DNA from: Trebonia sp963734665
GTDB lineage: Bacteria > Actinomycetota > Actinomycetes > Streptosporangiales > Streptosporangiaceae
Direction: 5' to 3'
DNA length: 64,000 bases
Assembly (NCBI GenBank): GCA_963734665.1
Contig: CAVTIR010000005.1
Location: 124,001-188,000, forward strand
Part shown: positions 44,451-53,235 of the stretch, in pieces
Position numbering within the stretch: position 1 is the stretch's first letter
Layout of the letters: each line of letters begins with the position of its first letter
Notes under the pieces: generated by a model
What the model saw: only the letters and a program-made list of their open reading frames with translations
Databases searched by the model: none
Told to the model about the DNA's origin: nothing
Program-made: the position numbers and the translations under genes

Positions 44451-45282
44451 TTTGATCTTCGTGGACAAGATGGTGCCCGGTGGACCTGTCGCCCCGGGCA
44501 CGGGCTGGCCGGATGATCCGGCGAACGAGGGGACACCTGTGGCGTTTGGTGCCACAGACGTTGTGGCGCTCGCCGTCGGCGCGCGTGACCTCAAGGAACT
44601 GACCGCGCGGCAGTCGGTGTGCCGGGCTTGTCCGCGGCTGGTGGCGTGGCGCGAGGAGGTCGCGGTCGTCCGCCGCAAGGCCTTCATCAACGAGACTTAC
44701 TGGGGGCGTCCCATTCCCGGCTGGGGTGATCCCGAGCCCGCGATCCTCATTCTCGGTCTCGCTCCCGCCGCGCACGGCGGGAACCGGACCGGCCGGATCT
44801 TCACCGGCGACCGGAGCGGCGACTTCCTGTTCGCCTCGCTGTACCGCGTCGGACTGGCCAGCAAGCCGGCGAGCGTGGCCCTGGGGGACGGCCAGCGGCT
44901 GATTGGCGCCCGCATGGTCGCCGCGGTCCGCTGCGCGCCGCCGGAGAACAAGCCGACCCCGGTCGAGCGCGATACGTGCGCGCCTTGGCTCGCCGCCGAG
45001 TTTCGCCTGGTCGCCGCGACGCTGCGGGTGGTCGTCTGCCTCGGCGGGTTTGCCTGGCAGGCGCTGTGGCCCGTCCTCGCCGACTGCGGCTACCAGGTGC
45101 CACGGCCCCGTCCCGCGTTCGGGCACGGCGCGGAGGCGCACGTGGCCGGGCCCGACGGCGCGCGACTGCTGCTGCTCGGCTGCTATCACCCGAGCCAGCA
45201 GAACACGTTCACCGGCCGGGTCACCCCCGGCATGTTCGACACGATCTTCCGTCGCGCACGCGTAGCGGCTAGCCTCGCGTGA
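44428..45282 (+). CDS. Uracil-DNA glycosylase, family 5 (UDGb)
   Basis: 284 aa. VCRACPRLVAWREEVA with cysteines, ILILGLAPAAHGGNRTGRIFTGDRSGDFLF (family 5 motif A), VAAVRCAPPENKPTP and CYHPSQQNTFTGR (motif B) are clear, and the cysteines probably hold an iron-sulfur cluster. It removes uracil and other deaminated bases from DNA. The N-terminal 50 residues before the VCRACPR region are unusual; ATG 44428 overlaps the previous gene, and ATG 44470 is an alternative. This marks the return to housekeeping genes after the second glycan block. Confidence 0.9.
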   Translation: MKWVSHGNLIFVDKMVPGGPVAPGTGWPDDPANEGTPVAFGATDVVALAVGARDLKELTARQSVCRACPRLVAWREEVAVVRRKAFINETYWGRPIPGWGDPEPAILILGLAPAAHGGNRTGRIFTGDRSGDFLFASLYRVGLASKPASVALGDGQRLIGARMVAAVRCAPPENKPTPVERDTCAPWLAAEFRLVAATLRVVVCLGGFAWQALWPVLADCGYQVPRPRPAFGHGAEAHVAGPDGARLLLLGCYHPSQQNTFTGRVTPGMFDTIFRRARVAASLA

Positions 45283-45313
45283 CCGAATTCGACCCACGAG
45301 CCACGCGTGCCCC

Positions 45314-45335
45314 AATTTCGAATATCGCCGAAATT
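45314..45335. terminator. Weak hairpin after the glycosylase gene
   Basis: AATTTCG, eight-base loop, CGAAATT form a seven-pair AT-rich stem 31 bases after the stop. It could end the glycosylase transcript before the tRNA gene. Confidence 0.35.
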
Positions 45336-45408
45336 AAGGGCAGAACTGAAAGATTTTGTCGGTAGATTGCTAAGCGGGCAGATAGTGATTTCGGGGTATT
45401 ATTAGTCC

Positions 45409-45484
45409 GCCCCCGTAGCCCAAGGGCAGAGGCTGGCCCCCTAAAAGGGCCCTAGTGTCGGTTCGAACCCGACCGGGGGCACCA
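45409..45484 (+). tRNA. tRNA with UAA anticodon, class I shape, encoded CCA
   Basis: A complete cloverleaf: acceptor stem GCCCCCG/CGGGGGC, D stem GCC/GGC, anticodon stem GGCCC/GGGCC, five-base variable loop, T stem GTCGG/CCGAC with TTCGAAC loop, discriminator A and encoded CCA. The loop CCTAAAA places T-A-A at 34-36 (45442-45444), a Leu (UUA) anticodon, but position 33 is C instead of the near-universal U, and there is no long variable arm as in normal bacterial leucine tRNAs. Identity is therefore uncertain. Confidence 0.8.
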
Positions 45485-45587
45485 TAATTATGATGGGGGC
45501 TAAGTGGCCTAGCGCCTGTGCATCTGCGCTTGCAAGTGCAGTTGCAAATGAACAATCGCGGGCACGTTTACCAAGATCGAAAAAAGG

Positions 45588-45821
45588 CTAAGCGCCGAAG
45601 AGCCTGAGCCAGCGGCGAATTTCGTACTCGCGGACGATGGCCGCGGCGTAGCGGTCGCAGATGCCGTGCTCGTCGGCGAGCCAGTTAGCACGCTCGTCGC
45701 GGCGGAGGAAGGCGGGCCCGGATTCCAGGTGGTTGAACCACTCAGACATCTCACGTCCCGTTACGAACGGGATGCGAGCTATGAGGCTTTTGTGGGTAGC
45801 GGGGGAGTGCGTCAGCGACAT
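45588..45821 (-). CDS. Small DUF4287-like protein
   Basis: 77 aa. HKSLIARIPFVTGREMSEWFNHLE and RANWLADEHGICDRYAAAIVREYEIRRW resemble the small DUF4287 helical domain, of unknown function. The ATG at 45821 has GGAGG five bases upstream, which favours it over the GTG at 45827. It sits alone between the tRNA and the thiolase gene, leftward. Confidence 0.65.
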   Translation of the reverse strand: MSLTHSPATHKSLIARIPFVTGREMSEWFNHLESGPAFLRRDERANWLADEHGICDRYAAAIVREYEIRRWLRLFGA

Positions 45822-45954
45822 TGGCACCTCCGAGTGGGGAAGCCGCTTTCAGACGAGACTGCCTCACCCGGGGGCTGCTGACAAGACCCAGTTCGCAACC
45901 TTCCCGCAATGTCCTGTTTGTCACTTCGAGATGATCTTGAGACCTAGGGCAGGC

Positions 45955-47172
45955 TCACGAGAGCCGCTCGAAGATCATCGCCATGCCCTGGCCGCCGCCG
46001 ACGCACATGGTCTCGAGGCCGGTCGTCTTGTCGTGAAATTGCAGGCTGTTCAGCAGGGTGGTGGCAATCCGCGCCCCGGTCATGCCGAACGGGTGGCCGA
46101 CGGCGATCGCCCCGCCGTTCACGTTCAGCTGCGCCGGGTCGATGCCCAGGTCACGGTAGGAGGGGATGACCTGCGCCGCGAACGCCTCGTTGATCTCCAC
46201 GAGGTCGATGTCGCTGATCGCCATCCCGGCTCGCCCCAGTGCCTGGCGTGAGGCTTCCACCGGCCCCAGGCCCATGATCTCCGGCGATAGCGCACCGACC
46301 CCGCTTGAGACGATCCGCGCCAGCGGGGTCAGCCCGAGCGACGCCGCCTTCACGTCGCTCATCACGACCAGGGCGGCCGCGCCGTCGTTGAGCGGGCAGC
46401 AGTTCCCCGCCGTCACCGTCCCGTGCTCGCGGAACGCGGGCTTGAGCCCGGCGATCTTCTCCAGGGTGGTTCCCGGACGGGGACCGTCGTCCGCCGACAC
46501 GACCGAGCCGTCGGGCAGGGTCACGGGCGTGATCTCCCGCTGCCAGAACCCGTTAGCCAGGGCCTTTTCCGCCAGGTTCTGCGAACGGACCCCGAACTCG
46601 TCCTGCTCGGCCCGCGTGATGCCGCGTACCGACGCCAGGTTCTCCGCGGTCTGGCCCATCGCGATATAGATGTCGGGCACCGCGCCGTCCGCGCGCGGGT
46701 CGTGCCAGGGTGCCTCGGCCGCCGCCGTCGCCACGGTCCGCGCCTCGGCGCCGGAGAAGAGTGGGTTCTTCGTGTCGGGCAGGCTGTCACTCGACCCCTT
46801 CACGAAGCGGGACACGCACTCGACGCCGGCCGCGATGAACACGTCGCCCTCGCCGGCCTTGATGGCGTGGTAGGCCATCCTGGTGGACTGCAGCGACGAC
46901 GAGCAGTAGCGGTTGACCGTGGTGCCTGGCACGGTGTCAAGGCCGAGCATGACCGCGACCACGCGGGCAATGTTGAAGCCCTGCTCGCCGCCCGGCAGCC
47001 CGCAGCCGACGATGAGGTCTTCCACGTGGGCCGGGTTCAGTTGCGGTACCTTGGCCAGCGCTGCCGACACGATCTGCGTGAGCAGGTCATCGGGCCTGAT
47101 GGAGGTCAGCGATCCCTTGAAAGCCCGGCCGATCGGCGAGCGGGCGGTCGCGACGATGACGGCTTCTGGCAT
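45955..47172 (-). CDS. Thiolase family acetyl-CoA acetyltransferase
   Basis: 405 aa. The acyl-accepting cysteine is C90 (NRYCSSSLQS), the histidines lie in VEINEAFAAQV and VGHPFGMTGARI, and the second catalytic cysteine is in MCVGGGQGMAM. It catalyses reversible thiolysis of 3-ketoacyl-CoA or acetoacetyl-CoA formation in fatty-acid metabolism. ATG at 47172. Divergent from cystathionine beta-synthase across 294 bases that contain a long hairpin. Confidence 0.92.
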   Translation of the reverse strand: MPEAVIVATARSPIGRAFKGSLTSIRPDDLLTQIVSAALAKVPQLNPAHVEDLIVGCGLPGGEQGFNIARVVAVMLGLDTVPGTTVNRYCSSSLQSTRMAYHAIKAGEGDVFIAAGVECVSRFVKGSSDSLPDTKNPLFSGAEARTVATAAAEAPWHDPRADGAVPDIYIAMGQTAENLASVRGITRAEQDEFGVRSQNLAEKALANGFWQREITPVTLPDGSVVSADDGPRPGTTLEKIAGLKPAFREHGTVTAGNCCPLNDGAAALVVMSDVKAASLGLTPLARIVSSGVGALSPEIMGLGPVEASRQALGRAGMAISDIDLVEINEAFAAQVIPSYRDLGIDPAQLNVNGGAIAVGHPFGMTGARIATTLLNSLQFHDKTTGLETMCVGGGQGMAMIFERLS

Positions 47173-47367
47173 ACCGACGCCTCCCTGGCATTTGCATGTG
47201 TCGGCTCCACGTTAACAGGGACAGGCGCCTTCTTCATCTGGCCGATACCCACCTGGGGAAGCCCCGAGAAGACACCAGATAAGAGGGTCAAGTGAAAGGG
47301 CGGCAACCGATAGCGTCTATGGTGACAGACATCGACAGCCTCAGTATCAAGATACCCAGCAGGTTTT

Positions 47368-47466
47368 GTCCGCTCTGGCGGGCCTGACACGATCGCGGTT
47401 TTTGCGATCAGGCCCGCCAGAGCGGACATCGGGGGGTACGGGGGGTCGCCCCCCCGGGAGGTAACA
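47368..47466. promoter_or_regulatory. Long hairpin plus GC palindrome immediately upstream of the cystathionine beta-synthase gene
   Basis: The arms GTCCGCTCTGGCGGGCCTGA (47368-47387) and its exact complement (47408-47427) pair over 20 bases and continue with TCGC/GCGA around loop GGTTTTT, with CACGA bulged on the left. A GGGGGGTCGCCCCCCC palindrome follows at 47441-47456 and leads straight into GGGAGGTAACA, the ribosome-binding site of the gene. It could be an attenuator, a terminator for leftward transcription, or a mobile repeat. Confidence 0.65.
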
Positions 47467-48852
47467 GTGGAGGTGTACGACTCGCTGACCGAGGCCATGG
47501 GCAACACGCCCCTGCTGCGGCTGAAGTCAGTGACGAAGGGCGTGGCGAGGACGAGCAGCGTGCTCGCGAAGATCGAGTACCTGAATCCAGGTGGCTCGGT
47601 GAAGGACCGCATCGCCCTGCGGATGGTAGAGACGGCGGAGCAGCAGGGCAGACTCCGCGAAGGCGGCGTGATCGTCGAGCCGACTTCTGGCAACACGGGC
47701 GTCGGCCTGGCGATCGTCGCCCAGGAGCGCGGCTACCGGTGCGTGTTCACCTGTCCGGACAAGGTAGCCGCCGACAAGATCGCCGTCCTGCGGGCCTACG
47801 GCGCCCAGGTCGTCGTATGCCCCACGAGCGTGCCGCCCGACCACCCGGACTCCTACTACAGCGTCGCCCGCCGCCTCGCCATCGAGACCGAGAACGCCTG
47901 GCATCCCGACCAGTACGCGAACCCCGACAACCCGGCCGCGCATTATCACTGGACCGGCCCGGAGATCTGGCGGCAGACCGACGGGAAGGTCACCCACTTC
48001 GTCGCGGGCATCGGCACCGGGGGGACGATCTCCGGCACCGGCCGCTTCCTCAAGGAAGCGTCCCACGGCAAGGTGAAGGTCATCGGCGCGGACCCAGAGG
48101 GGAGCGTCTACTCCGGCGGGACCGGCCGCCCGTACCTGGTGGAGGGTGTGGGCGAGGATATCTGGCCGGCCACCTTCGACCGGAACATCGCCGATGAGGT
48201 GATCGCGATCAGCGACGCCGACTCGTTCGGCATGACGAGGAGACTCGCCAAGGAAGAAGGCCTCCTTGTTGGCGGCTCGTCCGGCCTCGCCGTCGCGGCC
48301 GCACTCAAGGTGGCGGCCACGGCCGAGGCGGACGACGTCATCGTTGTCATCCTCCCCGACGGCGGCCGCGGCTACCTCTCGAAGATCTTCAACGACGCAT
48401 GGATGGCCGACTACGGGTTCCTCCGCGACCAGGTCACGGGTCCCACCGTCGCCGATCTCCTCGCCGCCAGGGAGTCCAAGCTCCCCGCCCTCGTCCACGT
48501 CCACCCGGACGAGACCGTGGCGCAGGCGATCGCGCTGCTGCGCGAGTACGACGTCTCCCAGCTCCCCGTGGTGCAGCAGGAGCCCCCGCTGATGGCCGCG
48601 GAAGTCGCCGGGTCCGTCGCCGAGCGTGACCTGCTCGATGCCCTGGTCAGCGGCCGGGCCAGCCCGCAGGACCCGGTCAGCCGCCACATGTCGCCTCCGC
48701 TTCCGGTGCTGGGTCAGGGCGAGCCGGTCAGCCGCGCCGCCGCGGCCCTTGAGAAGTCAGGCGCGGCCCTAGTGCACGTCGACGGCAAGCCCGCGGCCGT
48801 CCTCACCCGCGCCGACCTGCTCGCCTACTACGCCGGAGGAAACAACCAGTGA
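47467..48852 (+). CDS. cbs: Cystathionine beta-synthase
   Basis: 461 aa. The PLP lysine is K46 in NPGGSVKDRIALRM, with EPTSGNTGVGLAIVA and GTGGTISGTGRFL for phosphate binding. A pair of CBS domains fills residues about 330-457 (HVHPDETVAQAIALLREYDVSQLPVV). It condenses serine and homocysteine to cystathionine in reverse transsulfuration; the CBS domains suggest adenosyl-ligand control. GTG start at 47467 with GGGAGG from the adjacent repeat. Its stop overlaps the cystathionine gamma-synthase start (GTGA). Confidence 0.93.
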   Translation: MEVYDSLTEAMGNTPLLRLKSVTKGVARTSSVLAKIEYLNPGGSVKDRIALRMVETAEQQGRLREGGVIVEPTSGNTGVGLAIVAQERGYRCVFTCPDKVAADKIAVLRAYGAQVVVCPTSVPPDHPDSYYSVARRLAIETENAWHPDQYANPDNPAAHYHWTGPEIWRQTDGKVTHFVAGIGTGGTISGTGRFLKEASHGKVKVIGADPEGSVYSGGTGRPYLVEGVGEDIWPATFDRNIADEVIAISDADSFGMTRRLAKEEGLLVGGSSGLAVAAALKVAATAEADDVIVVILPDGGRGYLSKIFNDAWMADYGFLRDQVTGPTVADLLAARESKLPALVHVHPDETVAQAIALLREYDVSQLPVVQQEPPLMAAEVAGSVAERDLLDALVSGRASPQDPVSRHMSPPLPVLGQGEPVSRAAAALEKSGAALVHVDGKPAAVLTRADLLAYYAGGNNQ

Positions 48853-50000
48853 ACCCCCAGGAACTGGGCTTCGAGACCCTCGCTATTCACGCGGGGCAGG
48901 AGGCTGACCCGCTCACCGGCGCGGTCGTCACGCCGATCTACCAGACCTCGACCTATAAGCAGGACGGCATCGGCGGCACCCGGGGCGGCTACGAGTACTC
49001 GCGCACCGCGAACCCCACCCGCACCGCGCTAGAAACCTGCCTGGCCGCCCTGGAGAACGGCGCGCAGGCGTTCGCGTTCGCCTCAGGCATGGCCGCCGAG
49101 GACTGCCTGATCCGCGCGCTCTGCCGCCCAGGCGACCGCGTCCTGATCCCGCGTGACGCCTACGGCGGGACGTTCCGCCTCTTTGACAAGGTAATGACTG
49201 CCTGGGGAGTGCAATACGAACCCGTTCCGCAGACTGACCTTGCTGCCGTCGCTAAAGCCGCTGCTGAGCAGCGACCGCGGCTGATCTGGGCGGAATCTCC
49301 GACGAACCCGCTGCTTTCTGTTGTCGACATCCGCGCGCTCGCCGCGCTCGCCCACGACCACGGCGCGCTGCTCGTCGTGGATAACACGTTCGCCTCGCCC
49401 TACCTGCAGCGTCCGCTCAGCCTGGGCGCGGACATCGTTGTCCACTCCACCACCAAGTACCTCGGCGGTCACTCCGACGTGGTCGGCGGTGCCCTCGTGA
49501 TTAAGGACCCCAGGTATGCCGGGGACCTCGCCTTTCTCCAGAACGCCACCGGGGCGGTGGCCGGGCCCTTCGACGCCTGGCTCACGCTGCGCGGCGTCAA
49601 GACCCTCGCCGCGCGGATGGACCGGCACTGCGCGAACGCCGCCCGCGTGGCGCGGGCCCTGGGGGAGCACCCGGCCGTCGCGTCCGTCCTGTATCCGGGG
49701 CTGCCTGGCCATCCGGGTCACGACATCGCGAAGTCGCAGATGCGGGACTTCGGCGGCATGGTCTCCTTCCGCCTCGCGGCGGGTGAGGAAAAGGCCGTCG
49801 AGGTCTGCGCCCGCGCCTCGCTGTTCACGCTCGGTGAGTCGCTCGGCGGCGTCGAGTCGCTGATCGAGCACCCGGCGCGGATGACGCATGCCTCCGCCGC
49901 CGGATCCCCGCTCGAAGTGCCGCCGGACCTGGTCCGGCTGTCCGTCGGTATCGAGGACCCGGCGGACCTGATCGCGGACCTGGCGCGAGCACTTGGCTAA
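48849..50000 (+). CDS. metB: Cystathionine gamma-synthase / gamma-lyase family
   Basis: 383 aa Cys/Met-metabolism PLP enzyme. YEYSRTANPTRTALETCLAALE, FASGMAAEDCLIRAL and K203 in VHSTTKYLGGHSDVVGG (PLP lysine) are diagnostic. Alone it could be synthase or lyase; coupling to cystathionine beta-synthase by a four-base overlap fits reverse transsulfuration, in which a gamma-lyase activity would release cysteine. Its end overlaps the convergent membrane protein by four bases. Confidence 0.9.
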   Translation: MNPQELGFETLAIHAGQEADPLTGAVVTPIYQTSTYKQDGIGGTRGGYEYSRTANPTRTALETCLAALENGAQAFAFASGMAAEDCLIRALCRPGDRVLIPRDAYGGTFRLFDKVMTAWGVQYEPVPQTDLAAVAKAAAEQRPRLIWAESPTNPLLSVVDIRALAALAHDHGALLVVDNTFASPYLQRPLSLGADIVVHSTTKYLGGHSDVVGGALVIKDPRYAGDLAFLQNATGAVAGPFDAWLTLRGVKTLAARMDRHCANAARVARALGEHPAVASVLYPGLPGHPGHDIAKSQMRDFGGMVSFRLAAGEEKAVEVCARASLFTLGESLGGVESLIEHPARMTHASAAGSPLEVPPDLVRLSVGIEDPADLIADLARALG

Positions 50001-50545
50001 TGCCACGCCATGAGCAGCAGGATCACCAGCCAGATCACCGCGGTCACGCCGCCAAAGGACGCGATACGGCCGCGCTCGACGGCGGCCACCCGGAGGTCAC
50101 GGCCGGCGATCGCCAGTGGCTGAGCAGTGACCGGCGCGGCGGCGGTCTCCGCCAGTACCACCTCCGTAACTTCCGAACGGGCCGTGGCTTCGTCTGCACG
50201 CGTCGTCACTGCTGTCTTGGCCGCCTCAAGCGCGGTCAGTGCCTTGCGCTGATCGCGCATGATCATCACGAGCAGCACGAAGGCGACGACGAACAACGTC
50301 AGTGATACGGAGATCCACCACTGACTGAATCTATTGGTCATACCGGTAAGGATGAGACCAAAGATAAGAGTGAGAAGAGCGGCACAGGAGTAAACCCGTG
50401 TGGTTCGGAAAAGATACCCAACCAGCACGGTGTTCCGCTTCCGGATATAACGGGGCGTAGACATGATCGCCGCCGTGCCCGGTCCAATCGTGAAGACCGC
50501 GGCAGTGACATGCAGCCACAAGATTGCGTGGTCGGCAAATGACAT
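49997..50545 (-). CDS. DUF2269-like integral membrane protein
   Basis: 182 aa with four hydrophobic segments (near residues 8-28, 50-70, 77-97 and 160-180). The start MSFADHAILWLHVTAAVFTIGPGTAAIMSTPRYIRKRN resembles predicted DUF2269-type membrane proteins with a conserved histidine in the first helix. A charged, Ala/Thr/Glu-rich loop (residues 97-150) is probably cytosolic. Function unknown. Convergent with metB. Confidence 0.7.
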   Translation of the reverse strand: MSFADHAILWLHVTAAVFTIGPGTAAIMSTPRYIRKRNTVLVGYLFRTTRVYSCAALLTLIFGLILTGMTNRFSQWWISVSLTLFVVAFVLLVMIMRDQRKALTALEAAKTAVTTRADEATARSEVTEVVLAETAAAPVTAQPLAIAGRDLRVAAVERGRIASFGGVTAVIWLVILLLMAWH

Positions 50546-51103
50546 GGTGCGATCCTAAAGGATCGGCTAACCGGCTGGCCGACTACCACGCGTCAGCGGG
50601 CGCCCACGTGCCAGGTAGATCTTGTTTCGATCATACGTTCCTTGAATCCTTGAGCATCGATATTTATTTTCATCGAACAATCCGAAAGTCGCGCACGGAG
50701 GCACCGTGAGTTGCGACACGCATCCAAATCGCAGAAAGTGGTGCTCCGCTAGCGTAGAGTTATGAACAGTGATGCGGTCGGCCGTTGGGGGGCTGGCCGC
50801 CGGGGCTGCAATCGGAGAACGTTCCACGGAATCACGTAGCGAAGGTACGTTCGGCCGCGCCTGACGCCGGGTCGGATTTTCCGGGCGCGTGATAGCGGCA
50901 TGGCGTTCTTTTTCGTGAGATCCGTTTACGCAACTGGCGCGCTTTTAGTATTCGCGTGCTGCCTTTGTCCCGCGCGGATCCGGATTGCGCTTGGCCTGTT
51001 TGATGGCACCGCGGTGCCAACCATGAGGGGGTCTTCGTCTGTTGCTGATAGTGGGCAGGATGCGCGGCGCGCTTGTATTCTCAGTTCCCGCGGTAGGCGC
51101 CTG
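50546..51103. other. 558-base gap without a convincing gene
   Basis: A small palindrome (GATCCT-AA-AGGATC, 50555-50568) and an AT-rich patch (50640-50680) that could hold promoter elements are seen. Short frames on both strands lack recognisable homology or ribosome-binding sites; the glycosyltransferase frame is open upstream to 50900 but that part has no family resemblance. Confidence 0.4.
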
Positions 51104-51865
51104 ATGCGGGTCGCGCACGTTGTTACGTCGTACTACCCGCAACTCGGCGGGGTCGAGACGCACGTCAGGCGGATCGCGGAGGCCTGTGCCGTCGCCGGTG
51201 ACCAGGTGACGGTGCTGACACACGCCACGGGGACCGCGCCGCCCGCGGCGGAGGTCGGTGGCGTCCGGGTGCTCAGGTTCCCCCGGACCGTGCGCTCAGC
51301 GCGCTACCCGCTGTCGCTGCCATTCTTGCGCTACCTGGTCACGCACCCGGGTGACTTCGACGTGGTGCACGCGCACGGCTACTACACCCTGGCCGGCCAC
51401 GCGGCCGCCCGCAGCGGCCTGCCGTTCGTCTTCACGCCGCACTACCACGGGACCGGGCGCGCGATCGGGGCCGCACTCGTGCACCGCCTCTACCGCCCGG
51501 CCGGGGTATGGATGCTCGCCAACGCCAACGCCGTCATCTGCACCTCGCAGGACGAGCGCGACCTCCTGGTCGGCGACTTTCTCACGGTCGCGCGGAAGAT
51601 CCGGGTGATCCGTGACGGTACCGACCTCTGTACCCCGGCGGCGCTGGCCAGCGGCGAGGCCTCGGCCACGTCCACCACCGGGGCGGGCCGGGCGTGGCCG
51701 CCTTCTTGGCGCGAAGCCGCGGCCCAGACACGGGAGCTGTACGCCTGGGTCGCGGCGCGCGGGCATCGAGTGCGTCATGAAGAGCCAGTGCGATCAATGC
51801 CCTGCGCGTTGCGTGACCGTTCCGGCGCACTACTCATACGAGAGGGGAAAAGTAGTGCAGATTAG
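51104..51865 (+). pseudogene. Glycosyltransferase family 4, N-terminal half only
   Basis: From ATG 51104 the frame encodes RVAHVVTSYYPQLGGVETHVRRIAEAC and FDVVHAHGYYTLAGHAAA, the acceptor domain of GT4 enzymes. Family resemblance stops near VIRDGTDLCTP (about residue 173); the entire donor-nucleotide domain is replaced by about 80 Ala/Arg-rich residues without homology. The product should be inactive. It overlaps the start of the UDP-glucose dehydrogenase gene by 11 bases, suggesting a deletion joined the two. Confidence 0.7.
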
Positions 51866-53207
51866 CGTAATCGGGTGCGGTCACCTGGGGGCAACGCACG
51901 CTGCGTGCATGGCGTCCATCGGCCATGAGGTCGTGGGCGTGGACAACGACAGCAGGAAGGTGGAACTGCTGAACTCCGGCCGGGCATGGTTCCATGAGCC
52001 CGGCCTCGACCCGATGCTCAAGGACAACATCAAGGCCGGGCGGCTCCGCTTCACGACGTGCTCCGCCGCGGCCGCGGCGTTCGCGCGGGTGCACTTCATC
52101 AGCGTGGCCACCCCGGGGCAGCCTGATGGCGCCTACGACCTTTCGCAACTGCGCGGCGCCGTGTCGGCGCTGGTGCCGCACGTGCGCGGCGAGGCCCTGA
52201 TCATCGGGAAGTCGACCGTGCCGCCAGGCACCGCGGCGGGGCTGCAGGCGCTGGCCGATGACCTCTGCCATCCCGGCGCGGAAGCCAGCATCGAGGTCGC
52301 GTGGAACCCGGAGTTCCTGCGCGAGTGCTGCGCGGTGCGAGACACCCTGCGCCCGGACCGCATCGTGGCCGGCACCGCGAGCTCGCGTGCGGCCGAGCTC
52401 ATCCGGGAGATCTACCAGCCGATCGCGGACGCAGGTGTCCCGCTCCTCGTCACCGACCTGGCGACCGCGGAGCTTGTCCAGGGGGCCGCCAACGCGTTCC
52501 TCGCCGCCAAGATCTCGTTCATCAACGCCATGGCGGACATCTGCGCTGCCACGGGCGGCGACGTGCGGGCCCTGGCGGCGGGGCTCGGCACCGACTCGCG
52601 CATCGGCCCTGCGTTCCTCAAGCCGGGGGTCGGCTACGGCGGCGCCTGCCTGCCTACGGACGTGCGCGGGCTCGGGACGTTCGCCAGGCGGATCGGCGTC
52701 AGCGGCGCGGCCGACCTGCTCGCCGCGGTCGACGCGATCAACGAGGCGCGCCCCGGCCAGGTCATCGGCGTTATCCGGCACATGCTCGGCACGCTGGCGG
52801 GCACGCGCATCGGCGTCTGGGGTGCCGCGTTCAAGCCGGGAACCGACGACGTCCGCGATTCCACCGCGCTACGGGTTGCGGACCGCCTGCGCCTGCTCGG
52901 CGCCGGGGTGACCGTCTACGACCCGATGGCGGCAGGCACCGCCCTGGCCGTGGTCCCCGAGGTCAAGTACGCCGACTCGGCGCTCGCTGCCTGCGCAGGC
53001 GCGGACGCCCTCGTGGTCGCCACGGCCTGGCCCGAGTTCGGTGCGGTCTCCCCGTCCGAGGCGGCGGCCCATATAGGCCGGCCTATCGTCATCGACGCCT
53101 GCCAGGGCATCGACGGGCAGTTCTGGCGAGACGCAGGCTGGGAGGTCGCCTCGCTGGTAGCCGCCCGGCCGGCCCGTTCGTACTCGGTAGCGGATGTCCA
53201 CGCCTAG
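51855..53207 (+). CDS. ugd: UDP-glucose 6-dehydrogenase
   Basis: 450 aa. ISVIGCGHLGATHAACMASIGHEVVGVD is the NAD loop, KSTVPPGTA and NPEFLRE are conserved, and C265 in GYGGACLPTD is the catalytic thiol; FKPGTDDVRDS is the C-terminal UDP-binding motif. It oxidises UDP-glucose twice to UDP-glucuronate, a precursor for acidic polysaccharides. GTG start at 51855 with GAGAGGGG upstream; the open frame continues upstream to 51612 but that part shows no homology. Confidence 0.92.
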   Translation: MQISVIGCGHLGATHAACMASIGHEVVGVDNDSRKVELLNSGRAWFHEPGLDPMLKDNIKAGRLRFTTCSAAAAAFARVHFISVATPGQPDGAYDLSQLRGAVSALVPHVRGEALIIGKSTVPPGTAAGLQALADDLCHPGAEASIEVAWNPEFLRECCAVRDTLRPDRIVAGTASSRAAELIREIYQPIADAGVPLLVTDLATAELVQGAANAFLAAKISFINAMADICAATGGDVRALAAGLGTDSRIGPAFLKPGVGYGGACLPTDVRGLGTFARRIGVSGAADLLAAVDAINEARPGQVIGVIRHMLGTLAGTRIGVWGAAFKPGTDDVRDSTALRVADRLRLLGAGVTVYDPMAAGTALAVVPEVKYADSALAACAGADALVVATAWPEFGAVSPSEAAAHIGRPIVIDACQGIDGQFWRDAGWEVASLVAARPARSYSVADVHA

Positions 53208-53235
53208 CTGCCGGGTGCTGGCGCAAGGGTGAGAC

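Noticed and set aside
47368..47427. An insertion-sequence terminal inverted repeat
   Set aside because: The arms are only 20 bases apart, with no transposase frame between or beside them.
50567..50827. An 86-codon leftward frame in the 50.5-51.1 kb gap
   Set aside because: No recognisable domain, no good ribosome-binding site, and the composition is unlike the neighbours.
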